64,000 nucleotides of DNA from an uncultured Clostridia bacterium (GCA_947625785.1 CANQPS010000008.1:1-64000), one strand, 5' to 3'; shown: positions 51,668 to 62,236, counted from the stretch's first letter. Made by a program: numbers and translations. Notes: generated from the letters alone by a model not told the origin.

Positions 51668-51925
51668 GTGAGCGATAGAAATATGCGTAAAGTAAAAGTA
51701 GGTAGAGTTATAAGCGATAAGATGGATAAAACCGTTGTAGTCGCTATTGAAGACAGTGTAAGGCACAAGCTCTACAATAAAATCGTTAAGCGTACTATTA
51801 AATTAAAAGTACACGATGAAAACAACGAATGTTCAATAGGCGATAGCGTTCGCATTATGGAGACCCGTCCCCTCTCAAAAGATAAGAGATGGCGTCTTGT
51901 AGAAATTATAGAGAAAGCTAAATAA
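51668..51925 (+). CDS. rpsQ: 30S ribosomal protein S17
   Basis: An early-assembling 30S protein. The 85-residue OB fold has [19 protein letters not shown] and the [15 protein letters not shown] end. The start is GTG, with GGGAGGA upstream; no ATG lies in a suitable place. Confidence 0.97.
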   Translation: MSDRNMRKVKVGRVISDKMDKTVVVAIEDSVRHKLYNKIVKRTIKLKVHDENNECSIGDSVRIMETRPLSKDKRWRLVEIIEKAK

Positions 51926-51958
51926 TTTGGCTTTGTTTGTGCAAAGGAGGAACACACT

Positions 51959-52327
51959 GTGATACAACAACAGACTTACCTCAAGGTTGCCGACAATACC
52001 GGTGCAAAAGAACTTATGTGTATTCGTGTTCTTGGCGGTACAGGCAGGAGGTACGCTAATATAGGCGACGTTGTGGTTGCTTCCGTTAAAAAAGCAGCAC
52101 CCGGCGGCGTTGTAAAAAAAGGCGATGTAGTAAAGGCAGTTATAGTTCGTTCTGCTAAGGGTGTTCGTCGTGACGACGGAACATATATCAGATTTGACGA
52201 AAATGCTGCCGTAATTATAAGAGAAGACAAAAATCCAAAGGGTACTCGTATTTTTGGACCTGTGGCAAGAGAACTTCGTGACAAGGATTATCTCAAAATC
52301 TTGAGCCTTGCACCGGAAGTACTTTAA
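51959..52327 (+). CDS. rplN: 50S ribosomal protein L14
   Basis: It lies at the subunit interface and binds the silencing factor RsfS. The 122-residue protein begins [19 protein letters not shown], near universal in the family. The start is GTG, with AAGGAGG upstream. Confidence 0.98.
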   Translation: MIQQQTYLKVADNTGAKELMCIRVLGGTGRRYANIGDVVVASVKKAAPGGVVKKGDVVKAVIVRSAKGVRRDDGTYIRFDENAAVIIREDKNPKGTRIFGPVARELRDKDYLKILSLAPEVL

Positions 52328-52341
52328 TGGAGGGCTTATTT

Positions 52342-52668
52342 ATGAGTAAAATGCATATTAAGACAGGCGATAATGTCGTAATTTTAAGCGGCAGAGATCG
52401 TGGCGAAAAGGGCAAGGTTCTCGCTGTAAGCCCAAAGGAAGGTAAGGTAATCGTTGAGAAACTCAATATCGTTTCAAAACACGTTAAACCACGCAAAATG
52501 GGCGAACAGGGCGGAATAGTTAAGGCTGAAAGTGCTATTTATGCTTGTAAAGTTCAAGTAGTTTGTCCAAACTGCGGCAAACCAACGAGAATCGCTCACA
52601 ATGTAAATAATGATGGTACAAAAACTCGCAGAGAACGCATTTGTAAAAAGTGCGGAGCTGCTCTATAA
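52342..52668 (+). CDS. rplX: 50S ribosomal protein L24
   Basis: An assembly-initiating protein with a KOW fold. The 108-residue sequence has HIKTGDNVVILSGRDRGEKGKV. Unusually for the family it ends with a zinc-ribbon-like CPNCGKPTRI...CKKCG pair, as in many Gram-positives. I chose ATG 52342, which has GGAGGG upstream, over the ATG at 52327 that adds five residues. Confidence 0.96.
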   Translation: MSKMHIKTGDNVVILSGRDRGEKGKVLAVSPKEGKVIVEKLNIVSKHVKPRKMGEQGGIVKAESAIYACKVQVVCPNCGKPTRIAHNVNNDGTKTRRERICKKCGAAL

Positions 52669-52680
52669 GGAGGATATAAA

Positions 52681-53220
52681 ATGGCTAGATTAAGAGAATT
52701 TTATAACCAAGATGCAGCACCTGCTCTTATGAAAAAGTTTTCATACAAAAGCGTTATGCAAATACCAAAACTCGATAAAATTGTTATCAATGTAGGTGCT
52801 GGTGAAGCAAGAGATAATTCTAAGGCGATTGATGCTATAATGAGAGATCTTGCTGCTATAACAGGTCAAAAACCGGTTGTATGCCGTGCAAGAAAATCAG
52901 TAGCTAACTTTAAACTTCGTGAGGGTATGCCAATCGGTGTTAAAGTAACGCTTAGAGGCGACAGAATGTATGAATTTATGGATAGATTTTTCAATGTGGC
53001 TCTTCCAAGAGTTCGTGACTTCAGAGGAATTAATCCAAACGCATTTGATGGTCGTGGAAATTATAATATGGGTGTTAAAGAGCAACTCATCTTCCCGGAA
53101 ATTGAGTACGATAAGATTGATAAAGTTCGTGGTATGGATATTTGCTTTGTAACTACTGCAAAAACTGATGAAGAGGCTCGTGAGTTGTTAACACTTATGG
53201 GTGCTCCGTTTGCGAAATAA
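52681..53220 (+). CDS. rplE: 50S ribosomal protein L5
   Basis: It binds 5S rRNA and the P-site tRNA. The 179-residue protein has [19 protein letters not shown] and [25 protein letters not shown] precedes the ATG. Its RNA partner, 5S rRNA, is encoded separately at 15271-15386. Confidence 0.98.
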   Translation: MARLREFYNQDAAPALMKKFSYKSVMQIPKLDKIVINVGAGEARDNSKAIDAIMRDLAAITGQKPVVCRARKSVANFKLREGMPIGVKVTLRGDRMYEFMDRFFNVALPRVRDFRGINPNAFDGRGNYNMGVKEQLIFPEIEYDKIDKVRGMDICFVTTAKTDEEARELLTLMGAPFAK

Positions 53221-53232
53221 GGAGGGATTATC

Positions 53233-53418
53233 GTGGCAAAAACTGCAATGAAAGTAAAACAACAAAGAACTCAAAAGTTTTCAACTCGTGAGTATAACAG
53301 ATGTAAAATTTGTGGCAGACCACACGCTTATCTTCGTAAATTCGGAATTTGTCGTATTTGTTTCAGAGAACTTGCCTATAAAGGCGAAATCCCTGGTGTA
53401 AAGAAAGCTAGTTGGTAA
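53233..53418 (+). CDS. rpsN: 30S ribosomal protein S14, zinc-ribbon type (Z)
   Basis: The 61-residue form carries the four zinc ligands CKIC and CRIC (residues 24-27 and 40-43). This is the short, zinc-dependent type, distinct from the longer zinc-free form. GTG start with GGAGGG upstream. No zinc-free paralogue is in the window. Confidence 0.96.
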   Translation: MAKTAMKVKQQRTQKFSTREYNRCKICGRPHAYLRKFGICRICFRELAYKGEIPGVKKASW

Positions 53419-53432
53419 GGAGGTAAAACAGT

Positions 53433-53831
53433 ATGCAAATTACAGATACAATCGCAGATTTACTTACAAGAATTCGTAATGCAAGTACTGCAAAACACGA
53501 TACTGTGGAGATACCTGCTTCAAATATGAAGAAAGCAATAGTACAAATTCTTGCAGATGAAGGTTATATAAAGAACTTCACAGTAGTAGAAGACGGTAAG
53601 CAAGGTATAATTAAAGTTGTGCTCAAATACGGTGAGGGCAAAACTCCTGTAATCTCAGGATTAAAGAGAGTTTCTAAGCCGGGTTTGCGTATATATAGCA
53701 ATGTAGAGGATATGCCTAAGGTTATGAAGGGCTTAGGTATCGCAATAATATCTACTTCAAAGGGCGTTATGACAGACCGTGAAGCCCGTAAACAAAATGT
53801 AGGTGGCGAAGTCCTCGCATATATCTGGTAA
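53433..53831 (+). CDS. rpsH: 30S ribosomal protein S8
   Basis: A central-domain organiser of 16S rRNA. The 132-residue protein begins [18 protein letters not shown] and ends GGEVLAYIW, both typical. In E. coli it represses the spc genes; no such site was sought here. AAGGAGG precedes the ATG. Confidence 0.98.
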   Translation: MQITDTIADLLTRIRNASTAKHDTVEIPASNMKKAIVQILADEGYIKNFTVVEDGKQGIIKVVLKYGEGKTPVISGLKRVSKPGLRIYSNVEDMPKVMKGLGIAIISTSKGVMTDREARKQNVGGEVLAYIW

Positions 53832-53846
53832 TAGGAGGTGCGATAA

Positions 53847-54395
53847 ATGTCTCGAATTGGAAGAAAGCCTATAAATATTCCCGCAGGTGTTACAGTTACT
53901 GTTGACAACTGTGTAGTAACAGTAAAAGGTCCAAAGGCTACCTTAACTCAAAGTTTTCACCCAAATATGAAAATTGCCGTTGAGGATAATCATATAGTTG
54001 TTACAAGACCTGATGACGAAAAAGAAAATCGTTCATTACACGGTTTAACCCGCACACTTATCGCTAATATGGTTGAGGGTGTTACAAACGGTTTCAAAAA
54101 GGAACTCGATGTAAACGGTGTAGGTTATCGTGTGCAAAAACAAGGTAAGGACCTCGTTATGAATCTTGGTTATTCACATCAAGTAATAATGTCTGATACA
54201 GATGACATTAAAATTGAAGTGCCAAATCCAAACAAAATTATTATATTAGGTGCTGATAAACAAAAGGTTGGTCAGTTTGCCGCCGAGGTTCGTGAGAAGC
54301 GTCCGCCGGAGCCATATAAGGGCAAAGGTATTAAGTACGCTGATGAAGTTATCCGCCGTAAGGAAGGTAAGACCGGTAAGGGCGGTAAGAAATAA
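53847..54395 (+). CDS. rplF: 50S ribosomal protein L6
   Basis: It lies near the factor-binding centre. The 182-residue protein has two related domains and the motif [26 protein letters not shown] precedes the ATG. Confidence 0.98.
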   Translation: MSRIGRKPINIPAGVTVTVDNCVVTVKGPKATLTQSFHPNMKIAVEDNHIVVTRPDDEKENRSLHGLTRTLIANMVEGVTNGFKKELDVNGVGYRVQKQGKDLVMNLGYSHQVIMSDTDDIKIEVPNPNKIIILGADKQKVGQFAAEVREKRPPEPYKGKGIKYADEVIRRKEGKTGKGGKK

Positions 54396-54413
54396 TTAAG
54401 GAGTGAATAAGCT

Positions 54414-54773
54414 ATGGTAAGCAAGGCCGATACAAATAAGGCCAGACTTAGCCGCCATAAAAGAGTTCGCGGCAAGGTTAATGGTACACAAGAGCGTCCT
54501 CGCCTTAATGTTTTCCGCTCCGCAAAGAATATCTATGCACAAGTTATTGATGATGTTAAGGGTACAACTCTTGTATCAGCATCATCACTTGATAAGGAAA
54601 TAGATTGTTATGGCGGAAACAAGGATGCTGCTCGTAAAGTAGGTAAGCTCGTTGCAGAAAGAGCTTTAAAAATGGGTATTACAGAGGTCGTATTTGACCG
54701 CGGTGGTTATATATTCCACGGTCGTGTCAAGGAATTGGCCGAAGGCGCTCGTGAAGGCGGACTCAAATTCTAA
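54414..54773 (+). CDS. rplR: 50S ribosomal protein L18
   Basis: It binds 5S rRNA with L5. The 119-residue protein has [20 protein letters not shown] and [25 protein letters not shown], both conserved. TAAGGAGTG precedes the ATG. Confidence 0.97.
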   Translation: MVSKADTNKARLSRHKRVRGKVNGTQERPRLNVFRSAKNIYAQVIDDVKGTTLVSASSLDKEIDCYGGNKDAARKVGKLVAERALKMGITEVVFDRGGYIFHGRVKELAEGAREGGLKF

Positions 54774-54789
54774 TTAAGGAGGAGTAACT

Positions 54790-55287
54790 TTGGCTATTAT
54801 TGACGCATCAACATTGGAACTTAAAGAACGCGTAGTTGCTATAAACCGTGTTTCTAAGACAGTAAAGGGCGGTCGTATTTTTAAGTTTGCTGCTCTTGTA
54901 GTGGTAGGCGATGGAAACGGTATCGTAGGTTTCGGTATTGGTAAGGCCGGTGAAGTGCCGGACGCAATCCGCAAGGGTATCGAAGACGCTAAAAAGAATT
55001 TAATTAAAGTTGCTTTAAAGGGTACTACAATTCCTCACGAGGTAACAGGCATATATGGTGCAGGTAAGGTGCTTATGAAGCCTGCAGCAGCCGGTACAGG
55101 TGTTATTGCCGGAGGTCCTGTTCGTACAGTGGTAGAGGCAGTTGGTATCAAAGATATAAGAACAAAGGCTTTGCGTTCAAACAATCCTTGTAATGTAGTA
55201 AGAGCTACACTTGCAGGTTTGGCAAGTCTTAGAACGGCAGAAGAAGTTGCTGCTATTCGTGGCAAGTCTGTTAAAGAAATATTATAA
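54790..55287 (+). CDS. rpsE: 30S ribosomal protein S5
   Basis: It acts in decoding fidelity; spectinomycin-resistance changes map here. The 165-residue protein has [18 protein letters not shown] and [16 protein letters not shown]. The start is TTG with AAGGAGGAG upstream, used instead of an ATG. Confidence 0.97.
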   Translation: MAIIDASTLELKERVVAINRVSKTVKGGRIFKFAALVVVGDGNGIVGFGIGKAGEVPDAIRKGIEDAKKNLIKVALKGTTIPHEVTGIYGAGKVLMKPAAAGTGVIAGGPVRTVVEAVGIKDIRTKALRSNNPCNVVRATLAGLASLRTAEEVAAIRGKSVKEIL

Positions 55288-55301
55288 TGGAGGCAGCAAT
55301 T

Positions 55302-55481
55302 ATGGCACAACTTAAAGTAACACTTAAAAAAAGTCTTATTGGTTGTAAGAAAAACCAAATTGCTACCGCTAAGGCTCTCGGTTTGCACAAGATTGGCGAT
55401 GTAACTGTTCAACCAGATAACGCTGCCACTCAAGGCAAGGTGGCTAAAATAAGTCATCTTATCGAAGTTAGCGAAGCGTAA
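55302..55481 (+). CDS. rpmD: 50S ribosomal protein L30
   Basis: A short two-stranded 50S protein of 59 residues, [21 protein letters not shown]...LHKIGD. I chose ATG 55302, with GGAGG upstream; an ATG at 55287 overlapping the rpsE end would add five residues. Confidence 0.96.
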   Translation: MAQLKVTLKKSLIGCKKNQIATAKALGLHKIGDVTVQPDNAATQGKVAKISHLIEVSEA

Positions 55482-55501
55482 GCAAGAGGAGGTGCAGTAA
55501 A

Positions 55502-55942
55502 ATGAAGTTGCACGAACTTAGTCCTGCTGAAGGCTCTAAAAAAGAGCCTAAAAGAATAGGCAGAGGTCACGGTTCAGGTCAAGGAAAAACAGCCGGTAAA
55601 GGTCATAAAGGTCAGAAAGCAAGAGCTGGCAGAGGTATGCGTGTAGGTTTCGAGGGCGGTCAAATGCCTTTGGCAAGACGAATTCCAAAAAGAGGCTTCA
55701 ACAACATATTTGCTAAGAATATCGTTGCTATAAATGTAGGTAAGCTTGAAACCTTTGAAAATGGTGCAGTTGTTGATACAGAAGCATTAGCAGCTGCTGG
55801 TATTGTAAAAAATTCTTTCGATGGAATTAAGATTTTAGGCAACGGTAAACTTACAAAGAACCTCACAGTTAAGGTTTCTGCTTTCTCTAAGTCAGCTAAG
55901 GAAAAGATTGAGGCTGTAGGTGGGAAGGTAGAGGTGATCTGA
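55502..55942 (+). CDS. rplO: 50S ribosomal protein L15
   Basis: A late-assembling 50S protein. The 146-residue protein has the Gly-rich, basic N-terminus [22 protein letters not shown] and the globular C-terminal domain. AGGAGGTG precedes the ATG. secY starts 1 bp after its stop. Confidence 0.98.
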   Translation: MKLHELSPAEGSKKEPKRIGRGHGSGQGKTAGKGHKGQKARAGRGMRVGFEGGQMPLARRIPKRGFNNIFAKNIVAINVGKLETFENGAVVDTEALAAAGIVKNSFDGIKILGNGKLTKNLTVKVSAFSKSAKEKIEAVGGKVEVI

Positions 55943-55943
55943 G

Positions 55944-57269
55944 TTGTTTAAGACAATCAAGAACGCCTTTTTATTACCGGATCTTAGAAAGAAGATTTTA
56001 TTTACTTTATTAATAATAATTATATTTAGAGTAGGTTCAGTTATTCCTGTACCTTTTCTAAATATAGAAGCCCTCAGGGGCGTAATGGGTGCAGTAGATG
56101 ATTCAGGCTCAATGCTTTCATACTTGAATACATTGTCAGGTGGTGCGTTCTCTAACGCAACAATATTTGCAATGTCTATTACACCGTATATTAATGCGTC
56201 AATTATTATGCAGCTTTTGACGGTAGCTATTCCGCCGCTTGAAAGGCTGGCGAAAGAGGGAGAGTCCGGCCGCAAAAAGCTTGGTGCATTAACTCGTTAT
56301 GCAACTGTTATTCTTGGTTTGATACAAGGTACAGCTTACTATTTGTATTTGAGAGGAAGCTCTTATAACGGTGATTCAATCGTTAAATATACAAGCGGAT
56401 TTACAGGTGTATTTGTAGGAGCAGTTATTATACTTGCGTTTACAGCAGGTACTGCTTTGATGATGTGGCTTGGTGAACAAATTAATGTTAAAGGTATAGG
56501 AAATGGTATTTCCATATTGCTTTTTGCAGGTATCGTTTCGAGAATGCCGCTTTTAATTGCTCAATTATATCAATATATCAAATTGGGTGTAGCTGATTCA
56601 TCAAACTATGGAAAATATTTTATAACAGTTCCATTATTTGTAGTACTCTTTATAGCTATTATATGGTTAATCTGCTTTATGAATGATGCAGAACGCAGAA
56701 TCCCTATTCAATATGCTAAGAGAGTCGTTGGCAGAAAAATGTATGGCGGTCAAAGCAGTCATTTACCGATTAAAGTTGGCTTGACAGGCGTTATGCCTAT
56801 TATCTTTGCATCGTCAATACTTTCGATACCAAGTACAATTCAGTTGTTTGTAACACCAACCGGCTTCTGGAAAAGTGTACTTGATACACTTGCAATAGGT
56901 GGTTGGGTATATATGGTTCTTTACTTCTTGTTAATTATTGGTTTTGCTTATTTCTATGTAACAATACAATATAATCCAATCGAAATGGCAAATAATCTTA
57001 AACAAAATAATGGTACAATTCCGGGTATAAGACCGGGTAAGCCTACTATTGAATTTATTTCAAAGATTATCTCAAAAATTACATTTATTGGTGCTATATT
57101 CCTTGCGGTTATTGCTTTAGTTCCGCTTATTTATGGTAAAATTACGGGTATGGGTTCATTAACAATGGGCGGTACTTCGATTATCATTTTAGTTGGTGTT
57201 TCACTTGAAACAGTTAAGCAGTTAGAATCACAAATAATGATGCGTCATTATAAGGGATTTCTTGATTAA
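55944..57269 (+). CDS. secY: Protein translocase channel subunit SecY
   Basis: The SecYEG channel passes or inserts pre-proteins across the cytoplasmic membrane. The 441-residue protein has ten membrane segments, the plug region and conserved SITPYINASIIMQLL and RRIPIQYAKR motifs. The start is TTG, preceded by AGAGGTGATCT. It lies in the usual place between rplO and adk. Confidence 0.97.
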   Translation: MFKTIKNAFLLPDLRKKILFTLLIIIIFRVGSVIPVPFLNIEALRGVMGAVDDSGSMLSYLNTLSGGAFSNATIFAMSITPYINASIIMQLLTVAIPPLERLAKEGESGRKKLGALTRYATVILGLIQGTAYYLYLRGSSYNGDSIVKYTSGFTGVFVGAVIILAFTAGTALMMWLGEQINVKGIGNGISILLFAGIVSRMPLLIAQLYQYIKLGVADSSNYGKYFITVPLFVVLFIAIIWLICFMNDAERRIPIQYAKRVVGRKMYGGQSSHLPIKVGLTGVMPIIFASSILSIPSTIQLFVTPTGFWKSVLDTLAIGGWVYMVLYFLLIIGFAYFYVTIQYNPIEMANNLKQNNGTIPGIRPGKPTIEFISKIISKITFIGAIFLAVIALVPLIYGKITGMGSLTMGGTSIIILVGVSLETVKQLESQIMMRHYKGFLD

Positions 57270-57293
57270 TAATTAAAGATAGGAGTTTAAATT

Positions 57294-57926
57294 ATGAATA
57301 TAATTCTTTTAGGTGCTCCTGGGGCAGGAAAAGGTACGCAAGCAGAAATTATTTGTGAGCGTTTATCTATTCCTACAATTTCAACAGGTAATATAATTCG
57401 CGAAGCGTTGAAAAGCGGTACTGAGATGGGATTAAAAGCAAAGTCTTTTATTGAGGCAGGCAGTCTTGTTCCTGACGAGGTTGTTATTGGCATAATTAAA
57501 GAAAGACTTGCTAAGGGTGACTGTGAAAACGGATTTATTCTTGATGGTTTCCCAAGAACCATTCCTCAGGCTGAGGCTCTGGATAAAATGGGCGTTGTTA
57601 TCGATAAGGTAATAGATATAGAAGTTACCGACGAAAGCATAGTTAAAAGATTATCCGGACGCCGTGTGTGTGAAGATTGCGGTGCAAGTTATCACTTGGA
57701 ATATAAAGCTCCAAAGGTTGATGGCAAGTGCGACAAATGTAACGGCACCCTTGTTCAACGCAAAGATGACCACCCAGATACAGTCTTATCTCGTCTTGAA
57801 GTTTATCATAAAGAAACAGAACCATTAAAAGCATACTATGAAAAACAAAATAAATTAGTAATAGTATATGGTCAAGATGAAGTTCAAGATACTACAAAGT
57901 TAGTATTACAAGCATTAGAGGCGTAA
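57294..57926 (+). CDS. adk: Adenylate kinase
   Basis: It interconverts ATP plus AMP with two ADP. The 210-residue protein has P-loop GAPGAGKGTQ (7-16), FILDGFPRT and a lid with a zinc-binding Cys pattern (CEDCGASYH, CDKCNG), the Gram-positive type. AGGAG precedes the ATG. Confidence 0.97.
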   Translation: MNIILLGAPGAGKGTQAEIICERLSIPTISTGNIIREALKSGTEMGLKAKSFIEAGSLVPDEVVIGIIKERLAKGDCENGFILDGFPRTIPQAEALDKMGVVIDKVIDIEVTDESIVKRLSGRRVCEDCGASYHLEYKAPKVDGKCDKCNGTLVQRKDDHPDTVLSRLEVYHKETEPLKAYYEKQNKLVIVYGQDEVQDTTKLVLQALEA

Positions 57927-57930
57927 AATT

Positions 57931-58683
57931 ATGATAGTATTAAAAACTGCTCGTGAAATTTCAGCAATGAGAGATGCAGGTAGAATATCTGCGAGAGCAT
58001 TACGCTTAGCAGGTCAGGCAGTTGAACCGGGTGTTTCAACATATGAAATCGATACTATTGTCCGTAAGTATATAGAGGGGGAAGGTGCAAAGCCTTCCTT
58101 CCTTGGATACGGCGGTTTTCCTGCAAGTGCTTGTATTTCCGTAAATAATGTGGTCATACACGGCATACCAAGCAAAAAAATTATACTAAAAGAAGGCGAC
58201 ATAGTCAGCATAGATGTAGGGGCTTATTATAATGGATTTCACGGGGATAACGCTTGGACATTCCCTTGCGGAAAAGTCAGTGATGAGGCTCAGGCTCTTA
58301 TGGACGCTACAAAAGAAAGCCTTTTTGAAGGTATAAAGGCTGCCGTTGTCGGTGCAAGAATTGGCGACATAGGCAGTACAGTTCAAAGGTATGTTGAAGA
58401 ACGCGGTTACGCGGTGGTACGAGATTTTACAGGCCACGGCGTAGGGGCGAAACTTCACGAAGACCCTGCTGTTCCAAACTATGGTACGGCGGGCAGGGGT
58501 ACAAGACTTTTACCGGGTATGGTAATCGCAATAGAACCTATGGTAAATGCCGGTACTCATAAAGTAAATATTTTAAAAGATGAATGGACTACTGTAACAG
58601 CAGATGGTAAGCTCGCTGCTCATTTTGAGCATACGATTGCAATAACCCAAAATGGTCCGATAATTCTTACACTTTGCGACTAA
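57931..58683 (+). CDS. map: Methionine aminopeptidase, type I
   Basis: It removes the initiator Met from nascent proteins. The 250-residue pita-bread fold shows the metal ligands VSIDVGAYYNGFHGDNAWTF region (two Asp), FTGHGVG (His), AIEPMV (Glu) and FEHTI (Glu). It starts 4 bp after adk, with GAGGCG upstream. Confidence 0.97.
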   Translation: MIVLKTAREISAMRDAGRISARALRLAGQAVEPGVSTYEIDTIVRKYIEGEGAKPSFLGYGGFPASACISVNNVVIHGIPSKKIILKEGDIVSIDVGAYYNGFHGDNAWTFPCGKVSDEAQALMDATKESLFEGIKAAVVGARIGDIGSTVQRYVEERGYAVVRDFTGHGVGAKLHEDPAVPNYGTAGRGTRLLPGMVIAIEPMVNAGTHKVNILKDEWTTVTADGKLAAHFEHTIAITQNGPIILTLCD

Positions 58684-58711
58684 AAAGTGTATAGTTAAAA
58701 AGGTAGATTTT

Positions 58712-58951
58712 ATGGATTTTATGAGAGGACAAGTGGTAAAATCACTTGCAGGCAGAGATAAAAGAAATTTTTTTGTAGTATTGCATTGTGATGAAAAATA
58801 TGTTACAATAGCAGATGGTGTATTGCATAAATTGGAAAAACCTAAGAAAAAAAATTCCAGACATCTTGCAGTAACCAATACTGTATTATCTGATGACATA
58901 TTAGAAAATAACAAAAGAATTCACAATGCTCTAAGGCAGTACTCTGCTTAG
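58712..58951 (+). CDS. KOW-domain RNA-binding protein
   Basis: The 79-residue protein begins with a KOW-like segment (GQVVKSLAGRDKRNFFVVL) resembling the eukaryotic L14e/L27e start, followed by a basic KKKNSRH stretch. Such proteins lie between map and infA in many Firmicutes and are thought to touch rRNA or help assembly; the role is not established. AAAGGTAG lies upstream of the ATG. Confidence 0.85.
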   Translation: MDFMRGQVVKSLAGRDKRNFFVVLHCDEKYVTIADGVLHKLEKPKKKNSRHLAVTNTVLSDDILENNKRIHNALRQYSA

Positions 58952-58981
58952 GAGTCTTCTTCCGTTTAAGGAGGTATTGTT

Positions 58982-59200
58982 TTGTCTAAACAAGATGTAA
59001 TTGAAATCGAAGGTACAGTTACAGAGGCTTTGCCAAATGCTCAGTTTATGGTAGAGTTACAAAATGGACATACCATTTTAGCTCATATATCAGGTAAGTT
59101 AAGAATGAATTACATTAGAATTTTGCCTGGTGATAAGGTTACGGTCGAAATGTCACCTTATGATTTAACTCGTGGGCGTATAACGTGGCGAAGTAAATAA
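58982..59200 (+). CDS. infA: Translation initiation factor IF-1
   Basis: It blocks the A site during initiation. The 72-residue OB fold begins [19 protein letters not shown] and has the loop [17 protein letters not shown]. The start is TTG, with AAGGAGG upstream. Confidence 0.97.
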   Translation: MSKQDVIEIEGTVTEALPNAQFMVELQNGHTILAHISGKLRMNYIRILPGDKVTVEMSPYDLTRGRITWRSK

Positions 59201-59238
59201 GAAAGCCATAAGGCATTTTAAGTTAGGAGGCATATATA

Positions 59239-59352
59239 ATGAAAGTGAGACCTTCTGTCAAGAAAATTTGCGAAAAGTGTAAGGTTATTAAGCGTAAGGG
59301 TAAGATTATGGTTATCTGCGAAAACCCTAAGCATAAGCAACGCCAAGGTTAA
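59239..59352 (+). CDS. rpmJ: 50S ribosomal protein L36
   Basis: A 37-residue protein read directly from the sequence. It begins [19 protein letters not shown] and ends PKHKQRQG. The zinc site is Cys11, Cys14, Cys27 and a His. TTAGGAGG lies 8 bases before the ATG. This is the zinc-binding form, in keeping with the zinc-type S14 in the same operon. Confidence 0.96.
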   Translation: MKVRPSVKKICEKCKVIKRKGKIMVICENPKHKQRQG

Positions 59353-59382
59353 TGGCGTAAATCAAATAGGAGGTGCGATTAA

Positions 59383-59751
59383 ATGGCACGTATAGCAGGT
59401 GTTGACCTACCAAGAGATAAAAGAATAGAAATCGGTTTGACTTATATCTATGGTATTGGTCGTAAAACAGCTACTGATATTATTGCGGCAACAGGTTTAA
59501 ATCCTGATACCCGTGTAAGAGATTTAACAGAAGATGATGTAGCTAAATTAAGAGATTATATAGACCATAACTGTCGTGTTGAGGGTGACCTTAAACGTGA
59601 TATAGCTATGGATATAAAGAGACTTATCGAAATCGGTTGTTACAGAGGTGTTCGTCACCGTAAGAGTCTTCCGGTAAGAGGACAAAGGTCAAAGACTAAT
59701 GCCCGTACTCGTAAAGGTCCTAGAAAGACTATGGCTAATAAGAAGAAATAA
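59383..59751 (+). CDS. rpsM: 30S ribosomal protein S13
   Basis: It contacts the P-site tRNA and the 50S. The 122-residue protein begins [24 protein letters not shown] and ends with a lysine/arginine tail (RTRKGPRKT). AGGAGGTG lies upstream. Confidence 0.98.
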   Translation: MARIAGVDLPRDKRIEIGLTYIYGIGRKTATDIIAATGLNPDTRVRDLTEDDVAKLRDYIDHNCRVEGDLKRDIAMDIKRLIEIGCYRGVRHRKSLPVRGQRSKTNARTRKGPRKTMANKKK

Positions 59752-59768
59752 TCAAGGAGGGGTATTTG

Positions 59769-60176
59769 ATGGCAGCACCAAAGGGCGGTAAGAAAACTAC
59801 CGCAGTGCGTAGACGCCGTGAGCGTAAAAATATAGAACGTGGAGCAGCTCATATTCAATCCACATTTAATAATACAATAGTTACTATTACAGATGTACAG
59901 GGTAACGCTGTTTCTTGGGCAAGTGCCGGTGAACTCGGATTTAGAGGTTCAAGAAAATCAACTCCTTTTGCAGCACAATCAGCGGCAGAAACAGCCGCTA
60001 AGGCAGCAATGGAGCACGGTATGAAATCAGTTGAAGTTTATGTAAAAGGACCGGGAGCAGGTCGTGAAGCAGCAATTCGTGCTTTGCAGTCAGCAGGTCT
60101 TGAAGTGAATATGATTAAAGATGTTACTCCTATTCCACATAACGGATGCCGTCCTCCAAAGAGAAGGCGTGTATAG
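59769..60176 (+). CDS. rpsK: 30S ribosomal protein S11
   Basis: It forms part of the platform. The 135-residue protein has [19 protein letters not shown] and [13 protein letters not shown], both hallmark. AAGGAGGGG precedes the ATG at 59769; a TTG one codon earlier is less likely. Confidence 0.98.
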   Translation: MAAPKGGKKTTAVRRRRERKNIERGAAHIQSTFNNTIVTITDVQGNAVSWASAGELGFRGSRKSTPFAAQSAAETAAKAAMEHGMKSVEVYVKGPGAGREAAIRALQSAGLEVNMIKDVTPIPHNGCRPPKRRRV

Positions 60177-60203
60177 TCATAATTATAAGGAGGGAAATTT
60201 CTA

Positions 60204-60800
60204 ATGGCTAAAAATATGCAACCTATTGCTAAACGTTGCAGAACTCTTGGCATATCACCAGCAGTAATGGGTTATTCAAAGAAAACTTCTGTAAAAGACC
60301 CAGGCAACGGTGCAAAAAGAAAAAAGAGTGAGTATGCTATGCAGCTCACAGAAAAACAAAAAGTAAAATTTATCTATGGTATAATGGAAAAACAATTCAG
60401 AATGTATTACGATAAGGCTGCTAAGGCTGAAGGTAAAACAGGTGAGGTTCTCCTTACAACAATAGAAAGAAGACTCGATAATGTAGTATTTAGACTCGGT
60501 CTTGCCAATACAAGAAGAGAAGCAAGACAACTCGTTAGTCATTCGCATTTTACAGTAAATGGTAAGAAGGTAAATATTCCTTCATACTTAATTAAACTTG
60601 GTGATGTTATTGAAGTTAGCGAAAAGAGCCGTTCAACTACAAGATTTAAATCTCTTACAGATGCTCCGGCAGTTATATTGCCAAAGTGGCTCGAAAAAAC
60701 ACCTGATGCTTTTGGAGGTAAAGTAATAGCTATGCCAACAAGAGAAGACATAGACTTTCCGGTTGAAGAGCATCTCATCGTCGAGTTGTACTCCAAGTAA
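60204..60800 (+). CDS. rpsD: 30S ribosomal protein S4
   Basis: A primary 16S-binding protein and, in E. coli, the repressor of the alpha genes. The 198-residue protein has RRLDNVVFRLGLANTRREARQ, with the S4 RNA-binding domain beyond it. AAGGAGGG precedes the ATG. The N-terminus lacks the zinc cysteines seen in some S4 forms. Confidence 0.97.
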   Translation: MAKNMQPIAKRCRTLGISPAVMGYSKKTSVKDPGNGAKRKKSEYAMQLTEKQKVKFIYGIMEKQFRMYYDKAAKAEGKTGEVLLTTIERRLDNVVFRLGLANTRREARQLVSHSHFTVNGKKVNIPSYLIKLGDVIEVSEKSRSTTRFKSLTDAPAVILPKWLEKTPDAFGGKVIAMPTREDIDFPVEEHLIVELYSK

Positions 60801-60876
60801 TCCACGTTTTAAAGGCAGGATACGAATATTGTTACACTTAGTCAAGTGTTTTCAATTCATACAGGAGGTTTGCTGA

Positions 60877-61830
60877 ATGAACGAAATAGAAAGACCAAGA
60901 ATAGAAACTGTTGAGCTATCAGAAGACAGTAGATATGGTAAGTTTGTTGTTGAGCCACTCGAGCGTGGCTTTGGCAATACCTTAGGCAACAGCCTCAGGA
61001 GAGTTTTACTCTCATCATTAGAGGGTGTTGCGGTTACTTCTGTTAAAATAGACGGTGTAGTACACGAGTTTTCTACAATTGCGGGTGTTAAAGAAGATGT
61101 AACAGAAATTATACTTAATATGAAGCGTTTAACAGCGAAATTACATTGTTCCGGACCTAAAACAGTAGAAATTCACGCAGAAGGACCTTGTAAAGTTACC
61201 GCAAAATCTATAAAATGTGATAGCGAAGTAGAGATACTTGATCCAGATCTTCATATTGCTACGCTGGGTGAGAACGCTAAGTTGAATATGGAAATTACTC
61301 TTGACAGGGGCAGAGGATATGTTTCTGCTGAACGCAACAAGAGTGAAAAATTAAATGGAGTAATCGGTGTATTGCCTGTTGACTCTATTTATACTCCTGT
61401 TAAAAAAGTCAACTATACAGTAGAAAATACCCGTGTTGGTCAAATTACCGACTATGACAAACTTACACTCGATGTGTGGACAAATGGTGTAATCAATGCT
61501 CAAGAGGCTACCTCTCTTGCTGCCAAAGTTCTTACCGAACATCTCAATCTTTTTGTAAATTTATCCGATAAGGGTATGAGTGCTGAGGTTATGGTTGAAA
61601 AGGACGATAAGGGCAAAGAAAAGGTACTTGAAATGACAATAGAGGATTTAGACTTATCAGTCCGTTCCTTTAATTGTCTGAAAAGAGCAGGTATTAATAC
61701 TGTTGAAGACCTTATCAATAAGTCAGAAGACGAAATGATGAAGGTGCGTAATTTAGGTCGTAAGTCATTAGAGGAAGTAGCATATAAGCTACAAACTTTA
61801 GGATTTAGTTTACAAAAAGAGGAAGAATAA
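60877..61830 (+). CDS. rpoA: RNA polymerase alpha subunit
   Basis: The alpha dimer nucleates RNA polymerase assembly and its C-terminal domain binds UP elements and activators. At 317 residues the N-terminal domain holds [20 protein letters not shown], and the C-terminal domain has [14 protein letters not shown] and [17 protein letters not shown] precedes the ATG. rplQ follows after 44 bp. Confidence 0.98.
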   Translation: MNEIERPRIETVELSEDSRYGKFVVEPLERGFGNTLGNSLRRVLLSSLEGVAVTSVKIDGVVHEFSTIAGVKEDVTEIILNMKRLTAKLHCSGPKTVEIHAEGPCKVTAKSIKCDSEVEILDPDLHIATLGENAKLNMEITLDRGRGYVSAERNKSEKLNGVIGVLPVDSIYTPVKKVNYTVENTRVGQITDYDKLTLDVWTNGVINAQEATSLAAKVLTEHLNLFVNLSDKGMSAEVMVEKDDKGKEKVLEMTIEDLDLSVRSFNCLKRAGINTVEDLINKSEDEMMKVRNLGRKSLEEVAYKLQTLGFSLQKEEE

Positions 61831-61874
61831 AACCTCTTTATACTTTAATCAAGGTAAAAAGGAGTGAATTTTCG

Positions 61875-62222
61875 ATGCCAGGAACAAGAAAGCTCGGCAG
61901 AGATACTGCTCATAGAAATGCTATGCTCAGAGGTATGGTTACTTTTCTATTAGAGAACGGTAAAATAGAAACAACAGTAACTCGTGCCAAAGAAGTTAGT
62001 GCTTTGACAGAAAAATTTATAACAATCGCCAAAGAAGACAATGTTTATAATAAGCGTTTAGCACTTGGCTTTATTACTAAAAAAGATGTTGTCTACAAGC
62101 TCTTCAAGGAGATAGCACCTAAATATGCTGAAAGCGGTAAAACAAGTGGTTATACTCGCATTACAAAGCTCGGACCACGCCGTGGTGATGCTGCTGAAAT
62201 GGCTGTTATTGAATTAATTTAA
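61875..62222 (+). CDS. rplQ: 50S ribosomal protein L17
   Basis: The last gene of the superoperon. The 115-residue protein begins [20 protein letters not shown] and has [27 protein letters not shown] lies upstream. In many Firmicutes the ECF transporter ATPases follow; here a terminator and a DUF1015 gene do. Confidence 0.98.
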   Translation: MPGTRKLGRDTAHRNAMLRGMVTFLLENGKIETTVTRAKEVSALTEKFITIAKEDNVYNKRLALGFITKKDVVYKLFKEIAPKYAESGKTSGYTRITKLGPRRGDAAEMAVIELI

Positions 62223-62236
62223 TATATAATAATTAT

